The position numbers and the translations under genes were made by a program. The notes under the pieces were generated by a model. The model did no database searches. It worked only from the letters and a program-made list of their open reading frames with translations, and was not told where the DNA came from. Of a stretch of DNA of 64,000 bases, positions 55,872 to 64,000 are shown piece by piece; within the stretch, counting starts at the first letter, position 1; each line of letters begins with the position of its first letter. The stretch spans positions 124,001 to 188,000 of the forward strand of contig CAWBMS010000007.1 in NCBI GenBank assembly GCA_963790045.1, given 5' to 3'. This DNA is from DATKMP01 sp963790045. Lineage in GTDB: Bacteria; Bacteroidota; Ignavibacteria; UBA10030.

Positions 55872-55924
55872 TAAAGCCCAATTGCCGGAAAATATGAACC
55901 AAATCCGGCTGTTGGGTTTTTTTT
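55872..55924 (+). terminator. Intrinsic terminator after TPR gene
   Basis: AAGCCCAATTGCCGG pairs with CCGGCTGTTGGGTTT (55904-55919 region) and is followed by TTTTTTT. It separates the TPR gene from tRNA-Leu. A second hairpin (GAGTTCCG/CGGAAACTC, within ACAAGG/CCTTGT) lies just before the tRNA. Confidence 0.8.
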
Positions 55925-55972
55925 CACAAGGTGCATGGAGTTCCGCAAAACGGAAACTCGCCTTGTTGCCTT

Positions 55973-56054
55973 GGGCACGTGGCGAAACTGGCAGACGCGC
56001 TAGCCTTAGGAGCTAGTAGAGCAATCTATGGGGGTTCAAGTCCCTCCGTGCCCA
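55973..56054 (+). tRNA. tRNA-Leu (anticodon UAG)
   Basis: Class II tRNA: acceptor GGGCACG/CGTGCCC, anticodon stem CTAGC/GCTAG with loop CTTAGGA (anticodon TAG), extra arm TAGAGCAATCTAT, T-arm GGGGG TTCAAGT CCCTC, discriminator A. CCA is not encoded, unlike the tRNA-Gly in this window. It precedes tig. Confidence 0.93.
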
Positions 56055-56113
56055 CGAATTGTTGCGGAAGTATTGTTTCTGCAAAAGATGTATAAATAAA
56101 AAGGAATCATGAA

Positions 56114-57379
56114 GTGGAAGTAACTGTTAACTCATTAAGCGATGTCTCCCGTGAAGTGGAAATTATTGCGACTGCTGTAGACCTCGCACCGCATTTTGAA
56201 AAAGCATATCAAGAGCAACGCAAGAAAATCGATATCCGCGGTTTCCGAAAAGGAAAAGCACCGCTTGATCTTATAAAAAAATTATACGGCGATCTCATCG
56301 AAAACGAAGCATTGAACGACATTGCATCGGAATTGTATCGTCAAGCAATTAAAGAAAAAGATTTAAAACCCGTCGGCGATCCGGTGCTGGTGGATATGGA
56401 TTACAAACCGGGCGAAACGTTTCGCTTCAAAATCAAATACGATGTTCGCCCCGTCATCGAACTAAAAGATTATAAAGGCATCGAAGTCGAGAAACCTATT
56501 CATACCGTCACGGATAAAGAAGTAGAAGATGAACTTCTTCGGTTGCGTCACACCAATGCGACATTCGAAGAAGTTGAAAAAGTCACGGACGCAGAACATG
56601 TGGTTACTGCTGACTTGCAAGATATGGACGACGATAGCATACCGGCAGCAGGAAAGAAAAGTGAAGGCGTGCGGTTCTATCTTGCCGATGAACAATTGGA
56701 GCAGCCGTTCAAAGAAGCACTGAAGTCAGCGGAAAAAGGCGCTGTATATCCGGTAGCGTTTGAACACCAACATGGCGAACACAGCCACAAAGTGAATGCG
56801 CAAGTAATGGTGAAGAAGGTTGAGAAAGTGATTCTTCCCGCGTTGGATGATGCTTTTATCATGAAAGTGACGAAAGATAAATTCAAAACCGTGGATGAAT
56901 TCCGCGCGAATATCAAAACGGAATTGATTGCGTACTGGAAATCGCAATCGGAGCATCAAGTCGTAAATGCCGTTACAGCGGAAATTTTAAAACGGCATGA
57001 ATTTCAAGTTCCTGAATCGATGGTTCACAATGTACTGGATGGATTGCGGGAAGAATTACAGAACGAACAGCCCAGCCGAAAGCTGCCGGATGATTTTGAT
57101 GTGGAAAAGTTCAATGAACGAAATCATGAGTACGCAACCTATCAGGCAAAGTGGGCATTGCTTCGTGAAGAATTACTCAAGGCAGAAAACATCACGGTCA
57201 GTGACGAAGACCTTGCGAAATTGGCGGAAGAAGAAGCCGAACGCATCAAAATTCCGAAAGATCGCCTCATCAGCTATTACAAATCATCGGAACAGATTAA
57301 GGAACGATTGATCGGCGATAAATTGTTGAAGGTGTTGGTGGATTCGGCAAAAATTAAAGAAGTGCCGGAAAAAGTATAA
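56114..57379 (+). CDS. tig: Trigger factor
   Basis: 421 residues. N-terminal ribosome-binding domain with the signature IDIRGFRKGKAPLDLIKKLYG; PPIase domain (around residues 140-235, VTADLQDMDDDSIPAAGKKSEG) looks divergent; C-terminal helical arms follow. It binds nascent chains at the exit tunnel. The start is GTG 56114 with AAAGGA upstream. First of tig-clpP-clpX, the classic gene order. Confidence 0.94.
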   Translation: MEVTVNSLSDVSREVEIIATAVDLAPHFEKAYQEQRKKIDIRGFRKGKAPLDLIKKLYGDLIENEALNDIASELYRQAIKEKDLKPVGDPVLVDMDYKPGETFRFKIKYDVRPVIELKDYKGIEVEKPIHTVTDKEVEDELLRLRHTNATFEEVEKVTDAEHVVTADLQDMDDDSIPAAGKKSEGVRFYLADEQLEQPFKEALKSAEKGAVYPVAFEHQHGEHSHKVNAQVMVKKVEKVILPALDDAFIMKVTKDKFKTVDEFRANIKTELIAYWKSQSEHQVVNAVTAEILKRHEFQVPESMVHNVLDGLREELQNEQPSRKLPDDFDVEKFNERNHEYATYQAKWALLREELLKAENITVSDEDLAKLAEEEAERIKIPKDRLISYYKSSEQIKERLIGDKLLKVLVDSAKIKEVPEKV

Positions 57380-57405
57380 CGCGTGTAAATTGTTTAGAGG
57401 ATAAT

Positions 57406-58032
57406 ATGTCACCGTTTGAAGTGTATAATCAATTAGTGCCGATTGTGGTCGAGCAAACCGGACGCGGCGAACGCTCGTTCGATATTTTTTCACGCCTGCT
57501 CAAAGAGCGCATCGTTTTTCTTGGAACGACGGTGGATGATACGGTCGCAAGTCTCATTGTTGCACAATTGTTATTTTTGGAATCGGAGGATCCCGATAAA
57601 GATATTCATCTGTACATCAACAGTCCGGGCGGCAGTGTGAGCGCGGGGCTTGCCATTTACGATACCATGCAGTATATTCGTCCAGACGTTTCCACCATGT
57701 GTATTGGCATGGCGGCAAGTATGGCGGCAGTGTTGCTGGCTGGCGGCGCAAAAGGAAAACGATTTGTGTTGCCGAACTCACGGATTATGATTCACCAGCC
57801 GTGGGGCGGCGTGCAAGGTACGGCGTCGGATATTAGTATACAGGCAGAAGAAATATTGAAGACGAAAAACAAAATCAATGAAATTCTCGCGCTTCATACC
57901 GGACGCACGCTGGAAGAAATTGCGAAAGATACCGACCGTGATTATTATCTTGCGGCGGATGATGCAAAAAATTATGGATTGATCGACAACATTCTTGCCA
58001 AACGTGTCGTGGAACCGAAGAAAGAAAAGTAG
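57406..58032 (+). CDS. clpP: ATP-dependent Clp protease proteolytic subunit
   Basis: 208 residues. Catalytic Ser in CIGMAASMAAVLLAGG, His in MIHQPWGGVQGTASD, Asp in the DRDYYLAADDA helix region; IHLYINSPGGSVSAGLAIYDTMQ and RIVFLGTTVDD are hallmark strings. It forms the barrel fed by ClpX. Begins 26 bases after tig. Confidence 0.97.
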   Translation: MSPFEVYNQLVPIVVEQTGRGERSFDIFSRLLKERIVFLGTTVDDTVASLIVAQLLFLESEDPDKDIHLYINSPGGSVSAGLAIYDTMQYIRPDVSTMCIGMAASMAAVLLAGGAKGKRFVLPNSRIMIHQPWGGVQGTASDISIQAEEILKTKNKINEILALHTGRTLEEIAKDTDRDYYLAADDAKNYGLIDNILAKRVVEPKKEK

Positions 58033-58074
58033 TGCAAGAACCAGGCACATTGAAAGAAAACTAAAGGACGAAGC

Positions 58075-59337
58075 ATGAATCAGAAACCCACACGGCCCGG
58101 CGAAAAAATCGCGTGCTCGTTTTGCGGACGCACGCCGGAAGAAGTCAACAGCATTATTGCAGGGCCGGATGTGTACATTTGCGATTTATGTGTCGCAAGT
58201 TCGGTCGATATCATCAAGAACAATATGGCGGCGATCAATGCGCGGCGCTACGGGATCAAGCGTTCACTCACGCCGACGGATATTAAAAAAGCCCTTGATG
58301 AATATGTGATCGGACAGGATGCGGCAAAACGAACGCTTGCGGTCGCTGTTTATAATCACTACAAACGCATCGATTCGAATGATTCGATGCCGAACCTCGA
58401 CGATGTCGAAATCGAAAAGAGCAACATTTTACTTATCGGTCCCACGGGTACTGGAAAAACGCTGCTGGCGCAGACACTCGCACGCATTCTCGATGTTCCG
58501 TTTGCCATCGCCGATGCAACGACGTTGACGGAAGCCGGCTATGTCGGCGACGATGTGGAAACCATTCTTGTGTATTTATTACAGAATGCAGATTACAATG
58601 TCGAAAAAGCCGAACGCGGCATTGTCTATATCGATGAAATCGATAAGATTGCCCGCAAAGGCGACAGCGCTTCGATCACGCGAGATGTATCCGGCGAAGG
58701 CGTGCAGCAGGCATTGCTGAAAATTTTAGAAGGTACGACGGCTGGTGTTCCACCCAAAGGCGGTCGCAAACATCCCGAACAAAGTCTTATCAACATCAAC
58801 ACCAAAAATATTTTATTCATTTGCGGTGGCGCGTTCGATGGGTTAGATCGAATTATTGAAAGGCGCGTGAGCCAAAATCCCGTCGGCTTTGGAGCGGAAG
58901 TGCGCGGCAAGAAAAGCAAAGCACGCGAAAAACTTCTCTCGCAAGTAGAACCAGATGATTTGTTGAAGTACGGTTTGATTCCGGAATTTGTTGGCCGCCT
59001 GCCAGTGATCTCGACGCTCGAACCGTTGGATGAAGCAGCATTGCTGAACATTCTTTCCCAGCCGCGCAACGCGTTGGTGAAACAATATCAAAAATTGTTA
59101 GCGCTTGAAGGCGTGGAATTGGAATTTGAAGAGAACGCGTTGAAATCTGTGGTCGATAAGGCAATGGAACGCGGCACAGGTGCTCGCGCACTTCGTTCGA
59201 TCATCGAAGCCGTGATGCTGGATATTATGTATCACATTCCATCACGTCATAATGTTTCCAAGTGTATCGTGACACGCGAAAGTATTATGAAATCCAAAGA
59301 ACCGATTTATCTCTACGAAGAACGAAAATCGGCATAA
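58075..59337 (+). CDS. clpX: ATP-dependent Clp protease ATP-binding subunit ClpX
   Basis: 420 residues. N-terminal C4 zinc domain (C14, C17, C36, C39 in ACSFCGRTPEE and YICDLC), Walker A LLIGPTGTGKTLLAQTLA, Walker B GIVYIDEIDKIARK, VSGEGVQQALLKILEGT, pore and IGF-type loop NPVGFGAEV, sensor 2 GTGARALRS. It unfolds substrates for ClpP. A bidirectional terminator follows. Confidence 0.97.
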   Translation: MNQKPTRPGEKIACSFCGRTPEEVNSIIAGPDVYICDLCVASSVDIIKNNMAAINARRYGIKRSLTPTDIKKALDEYVIGQDAAKRTLAVAVYNHYKRIDSNDSMPNLDDVEIEKSNILLIGPTGTGKTLLAQTLARILDVPFAIADATTLTEAGYVGDDVETILVYLLQNADYNVEKAERGIVYIDEIDKIARKGDSASITRDVSGEGVQQALLKILEGTTAGVPPKGGRKHPEQSLININTKNILFICGGAFDGLDRIIERRVSQNPVGFGAEVRGKKSKAREKLLSQVEPDDLLKYGLIPEFVGRLPVISTLEPLDEAALLNILSQPRNALVKQYQKLLALEGVELEFEENALKSVVDKAMERGTGARALRSIIEAVMLDIMYHIPSRHNVSKCIVTRESIMKSKEPIYLYEERKSA

Positions 59338-59366
59338 GAGAAAATTAAATTTTCATCAAACGGAAA

Positions 59367-59398
59367 AAGCCCGTGCAAGAATTCTTGCATGGGCTTTG
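59367..59398. terminator. Bidirectional terminator between clpX and lptD
   Basis: AAAGCCCGTGCAAG (59367-59380) pairs with CTTGCATGGGCTTT (59385-59398, one G-T pair) and is followed by GTTTTTTTG. Serves two convergent genes. Confidence 0.85.
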
Positions 59399-59420
59399 TT
59401 TTTTTGTACCGATCGAATTT

Positions 59421-61995
59421 CTATCGCGGATTTTCTGACTTCGTTATTTTGATGTCCTGTAACTCCGGCGCTTTTACTTTGATTTCTAATCGGAAACCGG
59501 ACAGCGTTCCCATCGGATACCATGTAAATTTCATTTGCCAGCAATGAAGATCGCGTGTAACATCGACATTGGTAATATCTTTTTCTTTTGTCACAAAATT
59601 ATAAAAGCCGCCGGAAGAAATTTGCCATTTAGGCGTAAGATTGAACGACCCGCTGAAGTTTGCCGAGGATGAGCGCGTGATGATAACAGGATTATCTTGC
59701 GATTGAGAAAATGTAAATCCGATATAAATATTCCACGGAATGCTGAAATCGGCATCTTCTTTATCGTAGAGCGAGTAATAAGTTTTGTGCTGCTGCGTCA
59801 ATTGATCGAATTGATCGCTGGAAGCTTTGTTTTGTTCTTCTTGAACACTTGCGGGAGCGTTCGTGTTGGTGGTTTGTTTCTTTTCGCCGCGAAGCGATGT
59901 TGATACGGAAAAATTAAATCCTGTTAAACGCGCAATCTGGTGAGACACATCCCAGACAAATCTATTTACACGTGTTCCGGCAACGGGATCGTAATAGTAC
60001 GGATCGTAATTCAATCCACCGCTGAGATTAAATTGTCCAATCGCCGTTCGGTAACCGATGGAAAAGGGGCTTAAATTCATCGAATCGGCAACAAAATTAT
60101 AACTGACATTGCTGAGGGTTATATTGATCAACTGTACTTTTGTTTCTGTTGTCGATGTATCGTGCGCTTTATATTTCATCTCGAAATTATTTCCTAAGCT
60201 GAACGTGCCGAGTAGCGAATATTTCGGTATGTTGGTTCCGTACACCTGTTTGTTGTAGCTGAAATTAAAATTGGGCGTGATGGTTTGGCGAAGCGCGGTG
60301 ATGTTGAAAATATCCGGATGCATCATGCCGTAAAATTTCGTACTAAGGCCGACGCCGGTGCTCAAGTTGCCGACAATCGATTGTTGATTGTTCGATTGCG
60401 TTGTCAAGGTGCTATCGACAGAATCACGGGCGGGTATTGTTTGTTGCGTCCAGCTTCGGGTATCGGAAAAGTTAATATACGGCGATACAGTAATATTCCC
60501 CAGTTTCGGCGAAAGAGATAACGCTAAGTTTTGGTTTAGCGCTTGGTTGTTGGTATGCTGATAATCTTTTACAGTAACAAGTGTATCGCCGGTCTTGATA
60601 GAAGTCACAGAGTCTTGTGTTTTTGCCTGCGTGCTGGTTCCGCCAGCGCTATAAGTAATGCCGAATAAATCCCAAAAGCTTTGTTCTGTGGAAGAAGAAC
60701 TGCTTGATGATTGAATCAAATTGTTGGTTTGTTTTTTGAAGGGATAGAATGTTCCAAGATTTAAACTGACACTTGGCAGCGTTAAATTAGAGTTTTGCGT
60801 TTGCAGGTTGTAATCGCGCGCGATGTTCACAGAAAACGAACGCATGCCGTTGCCGAATGTTTTCGAATACGTCGCATTGGATATTATGTCTTGTGCAAGC
60901 ACATCGTTCACATTGTTGCTGAAATTTTTAAAATAGGTGGATGACATAAATGTAAAATCGACATTCAATCGTGCGCTGGAAGCAGGAACGGGATCGATGA
61001 TCTGATTGTGCCAGAAGTGTACGAAATAATCTCTCGTCTCGTTGTAGTTCGGATCGCCGGCGTCGCCGGTATTCAAACTGGTAAGGCTTGCCGAAATGCC
61101 GCCGTCAAAATAATACCGCAGTTTGTAATTAATGTCCGTTTCATTTTTCCACTTGCCGCGCGTGTACAAATCGAACATCGTTTTCATATCCCAGTAATCG
61201 CTTGCTGCCCAGTAATATCCCAGATGGCTGAAGTACCATCCGGTACGTATCGTCGTTGCCGTATGCCGGCATAATCAATCCCGAAGCACGGCCGTTGTGA
61301 CTGGGAAACACGCCGAAGGGCAAAGCAAGCAAAGGCACATCGGCAACATAAAAATAGACGGGTTCTGCAACGATCTTATCGTGCACATACACTTTCATCT
61401 TGGGGCTGGCAAAATAATAATGCGGATCAGCCGAATCACACGATGTAAATCTGCCGTCAGCAACGAAAAGTTCTTCGGCTTCCACTTTTTTAATTTGCTG
61501 GCCGACATAATATCCGTTTTCCATGTGCGTGGTGCCAATGTCGATCTTTCCTTTTCGCGTGCGGAAATTATAGCCGATCTTATCGCCGTGATATTCTTCG
61601 CCGCCATCTTTCATAATAGGTTTGCCAAGGACGGAATCTTTTTTCGATGTATCGGCGACGCCGTGTGCCGTCAGCGTGCCGCTGTCCCAGTTCACGTTGA
61701 TGCGTTCGGCTTTCAGATCGAGTGTTTGGTATTGTGTTTCGCTGTTGCCATACAAATTCATAAAACGCGTGTGGAGAGAATAAATGATGGAATCTTTTGC
61801 TGAATAATTGACAAGCGTATCCACGCCAGATGCTGTGTGCGATGTCGTGTCGGTTTTTGATGTATCGGCAATCGATGTGCGCGTGGAATCGCGGCGATGA
61901 ACAGTAGAATCAGGCGTACCGATTTGCGCCGAGGCCGTGGAGAAAACGGCAGCGGAAACGAGAAGGCAGAGTATGACAAATGTAATTCTATGCAC
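59421..61995 (-). CDS. LptD-like LPS-assembly outer-membrane protein (frameshift at 61242)
   Basis: About 857 residues after correction. Signal peptide (MHRITFVILCLLVSAAVFSTASA), a Ser/Thr linker, an OstA/LptA-like segment (LDLKAERINVNWDSGTLTAHG, YNFRTRKGKIDIGTTHMENGYYVG), then PVYFYVADVPLLALPFGVFP and RASGLIMPAYGNDDTYG, the LptD barrel entry. A long beta-strand region with YxxS/NxxF-type repeats follows. The frame breaks at GNDDTY/GWYFSHLGYYWAASDYWDM: minus-strand ACGTAC C GGATGG has one C too many. The end lacks a clear terminal Phe. It inserts LPS into the outer leaflet, consistent with waaA here. Confidence 0.85.
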
Positions 61996-62150
61996 GCGTT
62001 CTACGCAAAATAATTATACAAGATAGGGAAAAAAGGAATGAAGTGCATTGCAGCAATGGCACCTGTCTTTTTCCTGAAAGGCAACCGTTGCTGATTATTT
62101 CGTTGGCTCTCTGAATGGAATCCCGTATATTATAGAGTATTTTTTTTATT

Positions 62151-63296
62151 TTGATGTATTGCGATATGGTTAGTATGTATTATGTATTGATATGGTTCGC
62201 TCTGTCAACAGGGTGGTTGACTGTTCCGGCACCTGCGGTGATTGCAACGCCCGTTCATCCCGCATCGATAGAAACAGCGGTGAAATTGGATTCGCTGTTT
62301 CAACTATTTTCTTCAAGCGGATTCAACGGCAACGTGCTGATCTCTCAAAATGGTGAAGTGATTTACAAGCACTCGTTCGGCTATGCCGATTTGAAAACAA
62401 AAATGCCGCTGAATCTGGAATCGACCTTTCAACTCGCATCCGTCACCAAACAATTTACCGCTACGGCGATTCTAATGCTGCGCGAAGAAGGCAAAATCAA
62501 CGTAACCGATACCATCCAAAAATTCTTTCCTGAGTTTCCGTATAAAGATATTACGGTCCGCGAACTGCTTGCACATCGATCCGGCTTGCCGGAATATATG
62601 GGATTTGCCGGCCGGTACTGGAAAAATCGAAAACGCTTGATGACGAATCACGACGTGATGGATATGTTGATTCACGATCACCCTGCAAGGTTTTTCCCGC
62701 CGGATAAAAAATATCGCTATTCCAACACAGGGTATGTCGTGCTCGCAAGTATCGTCGAAAAAATATCCGGTGTCCCGTTTGAAACATTTTTGGAAGAACG
62801 AATCTTTCATCGATTGGGAATGATGCATACATATATCGGTACATTTACTCAATCCATTTCGGACGAAGACAAAACCAAAGGATACAAAAGAAATCGCCGT
62901 CCGGCGGAAGAAGATTTTCTCAGCGGTGTTGTCGGTGATAAAGGTATTTATTCCACCGTGGAAGATATGTATAAGTGGGATCAAGCATTGTACACCGAAC
63001 AGTTGGTGCATCAGAGCACGCTTGCGGAAGCATTCACACCGTCCAGTTATGACCGCAGACATGATTCCAGTTACGGCTACGGTTGGCGCATCGATATGCT
63101 GGAAGACGGAAGCAAAATTGTGTATCACGCCGGCTTGTGGCGCGGATACAACAGCTTGTTTGTGCGAAGGTTAAGCGATAAAACTGCGATTATTGTTTTG
63201 AGCAATCACATCAACTGGAGCTTCCGCAATATCGACCGCTTGATGGATGTTCTTGATTCATCCAAACAAGATGCGACATCGTTCGGCGGCGATTGA
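62151..63296 (+). CDS. Serine hydrolase, class C beta-lactamase family
   Basis: 381 residues. N-terminal hydrophobic segment (YYVLIWFALSTGWL) as signal. Active-site SxxK in LASVTKQFTATAIL, YSN in YRYSNTGYVVLASIVEKISG, HAG triad in VYHAGLWRGYNS. TVRELLAHRSGLPEY is the usual penicillin-binding-like block. Members are esterases, D-Ala carboxypeptidases or peptidases rather than true beta-lactamases. No obvious ribosome-binding site, so the exact start (62151 or an ATG a few codons later) is open. Confidence 0.88.
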   Translation: MMYCDMVSMYYVLIWFALSTGWLTVPAPAVIATPVHPASIETAVKLDSLFQLFSSSGFNGNVLISQNGEVIYKHSFGYADLKTKMPLNLESTFQLASVTKQFTATAILMLREEGKINVTDTIQKFFPEFPYKDITVRELLAHRSGLPEYMGFAGRYWKNRKRLMTNHDVMDMLIHDHPARFFPPDKKYRYSNTGYVVLASIVEKISGVPFETFLEERIFHRLGMMHTYIGTFTQSISDEDKTKGYKRNRRPAEEDFLSGVVGDKGIYSTVEDMYKWDQALYTEQLVHQSTLAEAFTPSSYDRRHDSSYGYGWRIDMLEDGSKIVYHAGLWRGYNSLFVRRLSDKTAIIVLSNHINWSFRNIDRLMDVLDSSKQDATSFGGD

Positions 63297-63327
63297 TGTG
63301 TTTTTTGATGACAGTGAACGAACTCCG

Positions 63328-63666
63328 ATGAAACCGCAAACCACATTTCATTCTCTTGAAGATTTAGAATTATTGTCGGAACATCCGCAGCCATCCCTTG
63401 TGCCCGCTCTACACCGGCATGATGGAAAAGGAAAAAGTGTTCGGGTCATACTGGATACACATGGACGAAAAGGAAAAAGCGTTACCGTTGTGCTCGGCTT
63501 GCAGCATAATCCGGCAATGATGGAAGATATCGCACGGATGTTGAAACAACATTGCGGTGCCGGCGGCACAGTGAAAGATGGAACCATCGAAATACAAGGC
63601 GATCAACGTGCGCGTGTAACGGCAAAGTTGAAGGAAGCGCATTATACGATACAAGGATCGAAATAA
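63328..63666 (+). CDS. SUI1/YciH-family translation factor homolog
   Basis: 112 residues. KGKSVRVILDTHGRKGKSVTVVLGLQHN is the eIF1/SUI1 basic core; AMMEDIARMLKQHCGAGGTVKDGTIEIQGDQRARVTAKL completes it with the C-terminal GGTVK and EIQGD motifs. YciH-like bacterial members affect start-site fidelity or stress response. Start at 63328 was chosen because upstream residues are not family-like and overlap the serine hydrolase. Next gene follows by 18 bases. Confidence 0.85.
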   Translation: MKPQTTFHSLEDLELLSEHPQPSLVPALHRHDGKGKSVRVILDTHGRKGKSVTVVLGLQHNPAMMEDIARMLKQHCGAGGTVKDGTIEIQGDQRARVTAKLKEAHYTIQGSK

Positions 63667-63684
63667 AGATTGGAGAACATTATT

Positions 63685-63870
63685 ATGGAAGAACAGAAAC
63701 AAGAATTACAGCCCATCATTGGCGAATATCAAGGCAAACCGATTATTCGCATCCCGACCGTCGATAATCCCAATCCCGAAACGACATGGCATTGGATGTC
63801 CTTCGGAAGAAACAAAGCAAAAGCGATTGTGAAATATTTCGACGCGATCAAAAAATTTTCCGAAGGTTGA
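63685..63870 (+). CDS. Small conserved protein, 61 aa
   Basis: 61 residues, soluble, with TGGAGAAC before ATG. PIIGEYQGKPIIRIPTVDNPN, then ETTWHWMSFGRNKAKAIVKYFDAIKKF. It resembles short uncharacterised proteins that recur in Bacteroidota-type genomes (recollection only). Probably co-transcribed with the SUI1-family gene. The remaining 130 bases of the window contain no recognisable feature. Confidence 0.6.
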   Translation: MEEQKQELQPIIGEYQGKPIIRIPTVDNPNPETTWHWMSFGRNKAKAIVKYFDAIKKFSEG

Positions 63871-64000
63871 GAGAATATTCAACAACTGATACCAGCAGAA
63901 CATCTTCCATTGCTGGATTGTTTGACTCTATCTGTAAAATCAATTACTGTTTCTGCACTGAACAATCAATTTGTTACGCTGCTGAGAGATAGAGTATGGT

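Overview
The window looks like a chromosomal segment of a Gram-negative bacterium from the FCB group, most likely Ignavibacteria/Chlorobiota-like and less probably another Bacteroidota relative. This is inferred from gene content, not from a marker-gene tree. Outer-membrane biogenesis is present (WaaA, an LptD-like protein). So are DUF2911, DUF1460 and tandem PAP2 proteins, an argC-J-B-R...G operon, and the yicC-gmk-rpoZ-coaBC order. Almost all of it is ordinary core genome. No rRNA, CRISPR array or prophage was seen.

Layout. 0-7 kb: the start of a secreted alkaline-phosphatase-superfamily enzyme, a HAD sugar phosphatase, and an AddB/AddA-like helicase-nuclease pair. 7-10 kb: nitroreductase, a 131-bp inverted-repeat element, then a MarR / small protein / YceI cluster. 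9.7-13 kb: a tightly overlapping minus-strand operon (CsbD-like, radical SAM, two unknown proteins, a 31-residue basic peptide), followed by one more unknown protein. 13-17.6 kb: LuxR-type response regulator, a release-factor-like protein, a GH130 enzyme and a GT4 fusion. A 37-bp sequence is repeated upstream of the csbD operon and of the GT4 gene. 18-24 kb: tRNA-Gly, then the arginine operon (argC, argJ, argB, argR, smr, argG) with a tandem operator-like site upstream of argC. 24-32 kb: ychF, metF, a lipoprotein and coiled-coil pair, two PAP2 phosphatases, LD-carboxypeptidase, a candidate small RNA, DinB-like and AlkD-like genes. 32.5-33.6 kb: degraded sequence including a transposase tail. 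33.6-45 kb (minus strand): two membrane proteins, STAS, DUF2911, macro domain, DUF1460, dnaB, a ferritin-like/VIT1 protein, type-4 UDG, coaBC, rpoZ, gmk, yicC. 45-52 kb: rqcH/NFACT, a membrane HEAGH protein, waaA, priA. 52-64 kb: lysA, an M50 protease, a TPR protein, tRNA-Leu, tig-clpP-clpX, lptD, a serine hydrolase, a SUI1-family protein and a small conserved protein.

The most striking observation is not a gene. Eight genes, several of them normally essential (dnaB, coaBC, lptD), are each broken by one single-base frameshift. A ninth has a C-terminus that runs through a perfect terminator. At all nine places the tetranucleotide GTAC lies at the point where the frame changes. Where the exact base can be deduced it directly abuts GTAC, usually as an extra A or C and in two cases as a missing base. 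After a one-base correction every one of these genes has a length divisible by three and a continuous family-like protein. I read this as a systematic base-calling error at a modified GTAC motif, that is, indirect evidence of a GTAC-specific DNA modification in this organism. Genes broken this way are annotated below as single CDSs with the position of the shift.
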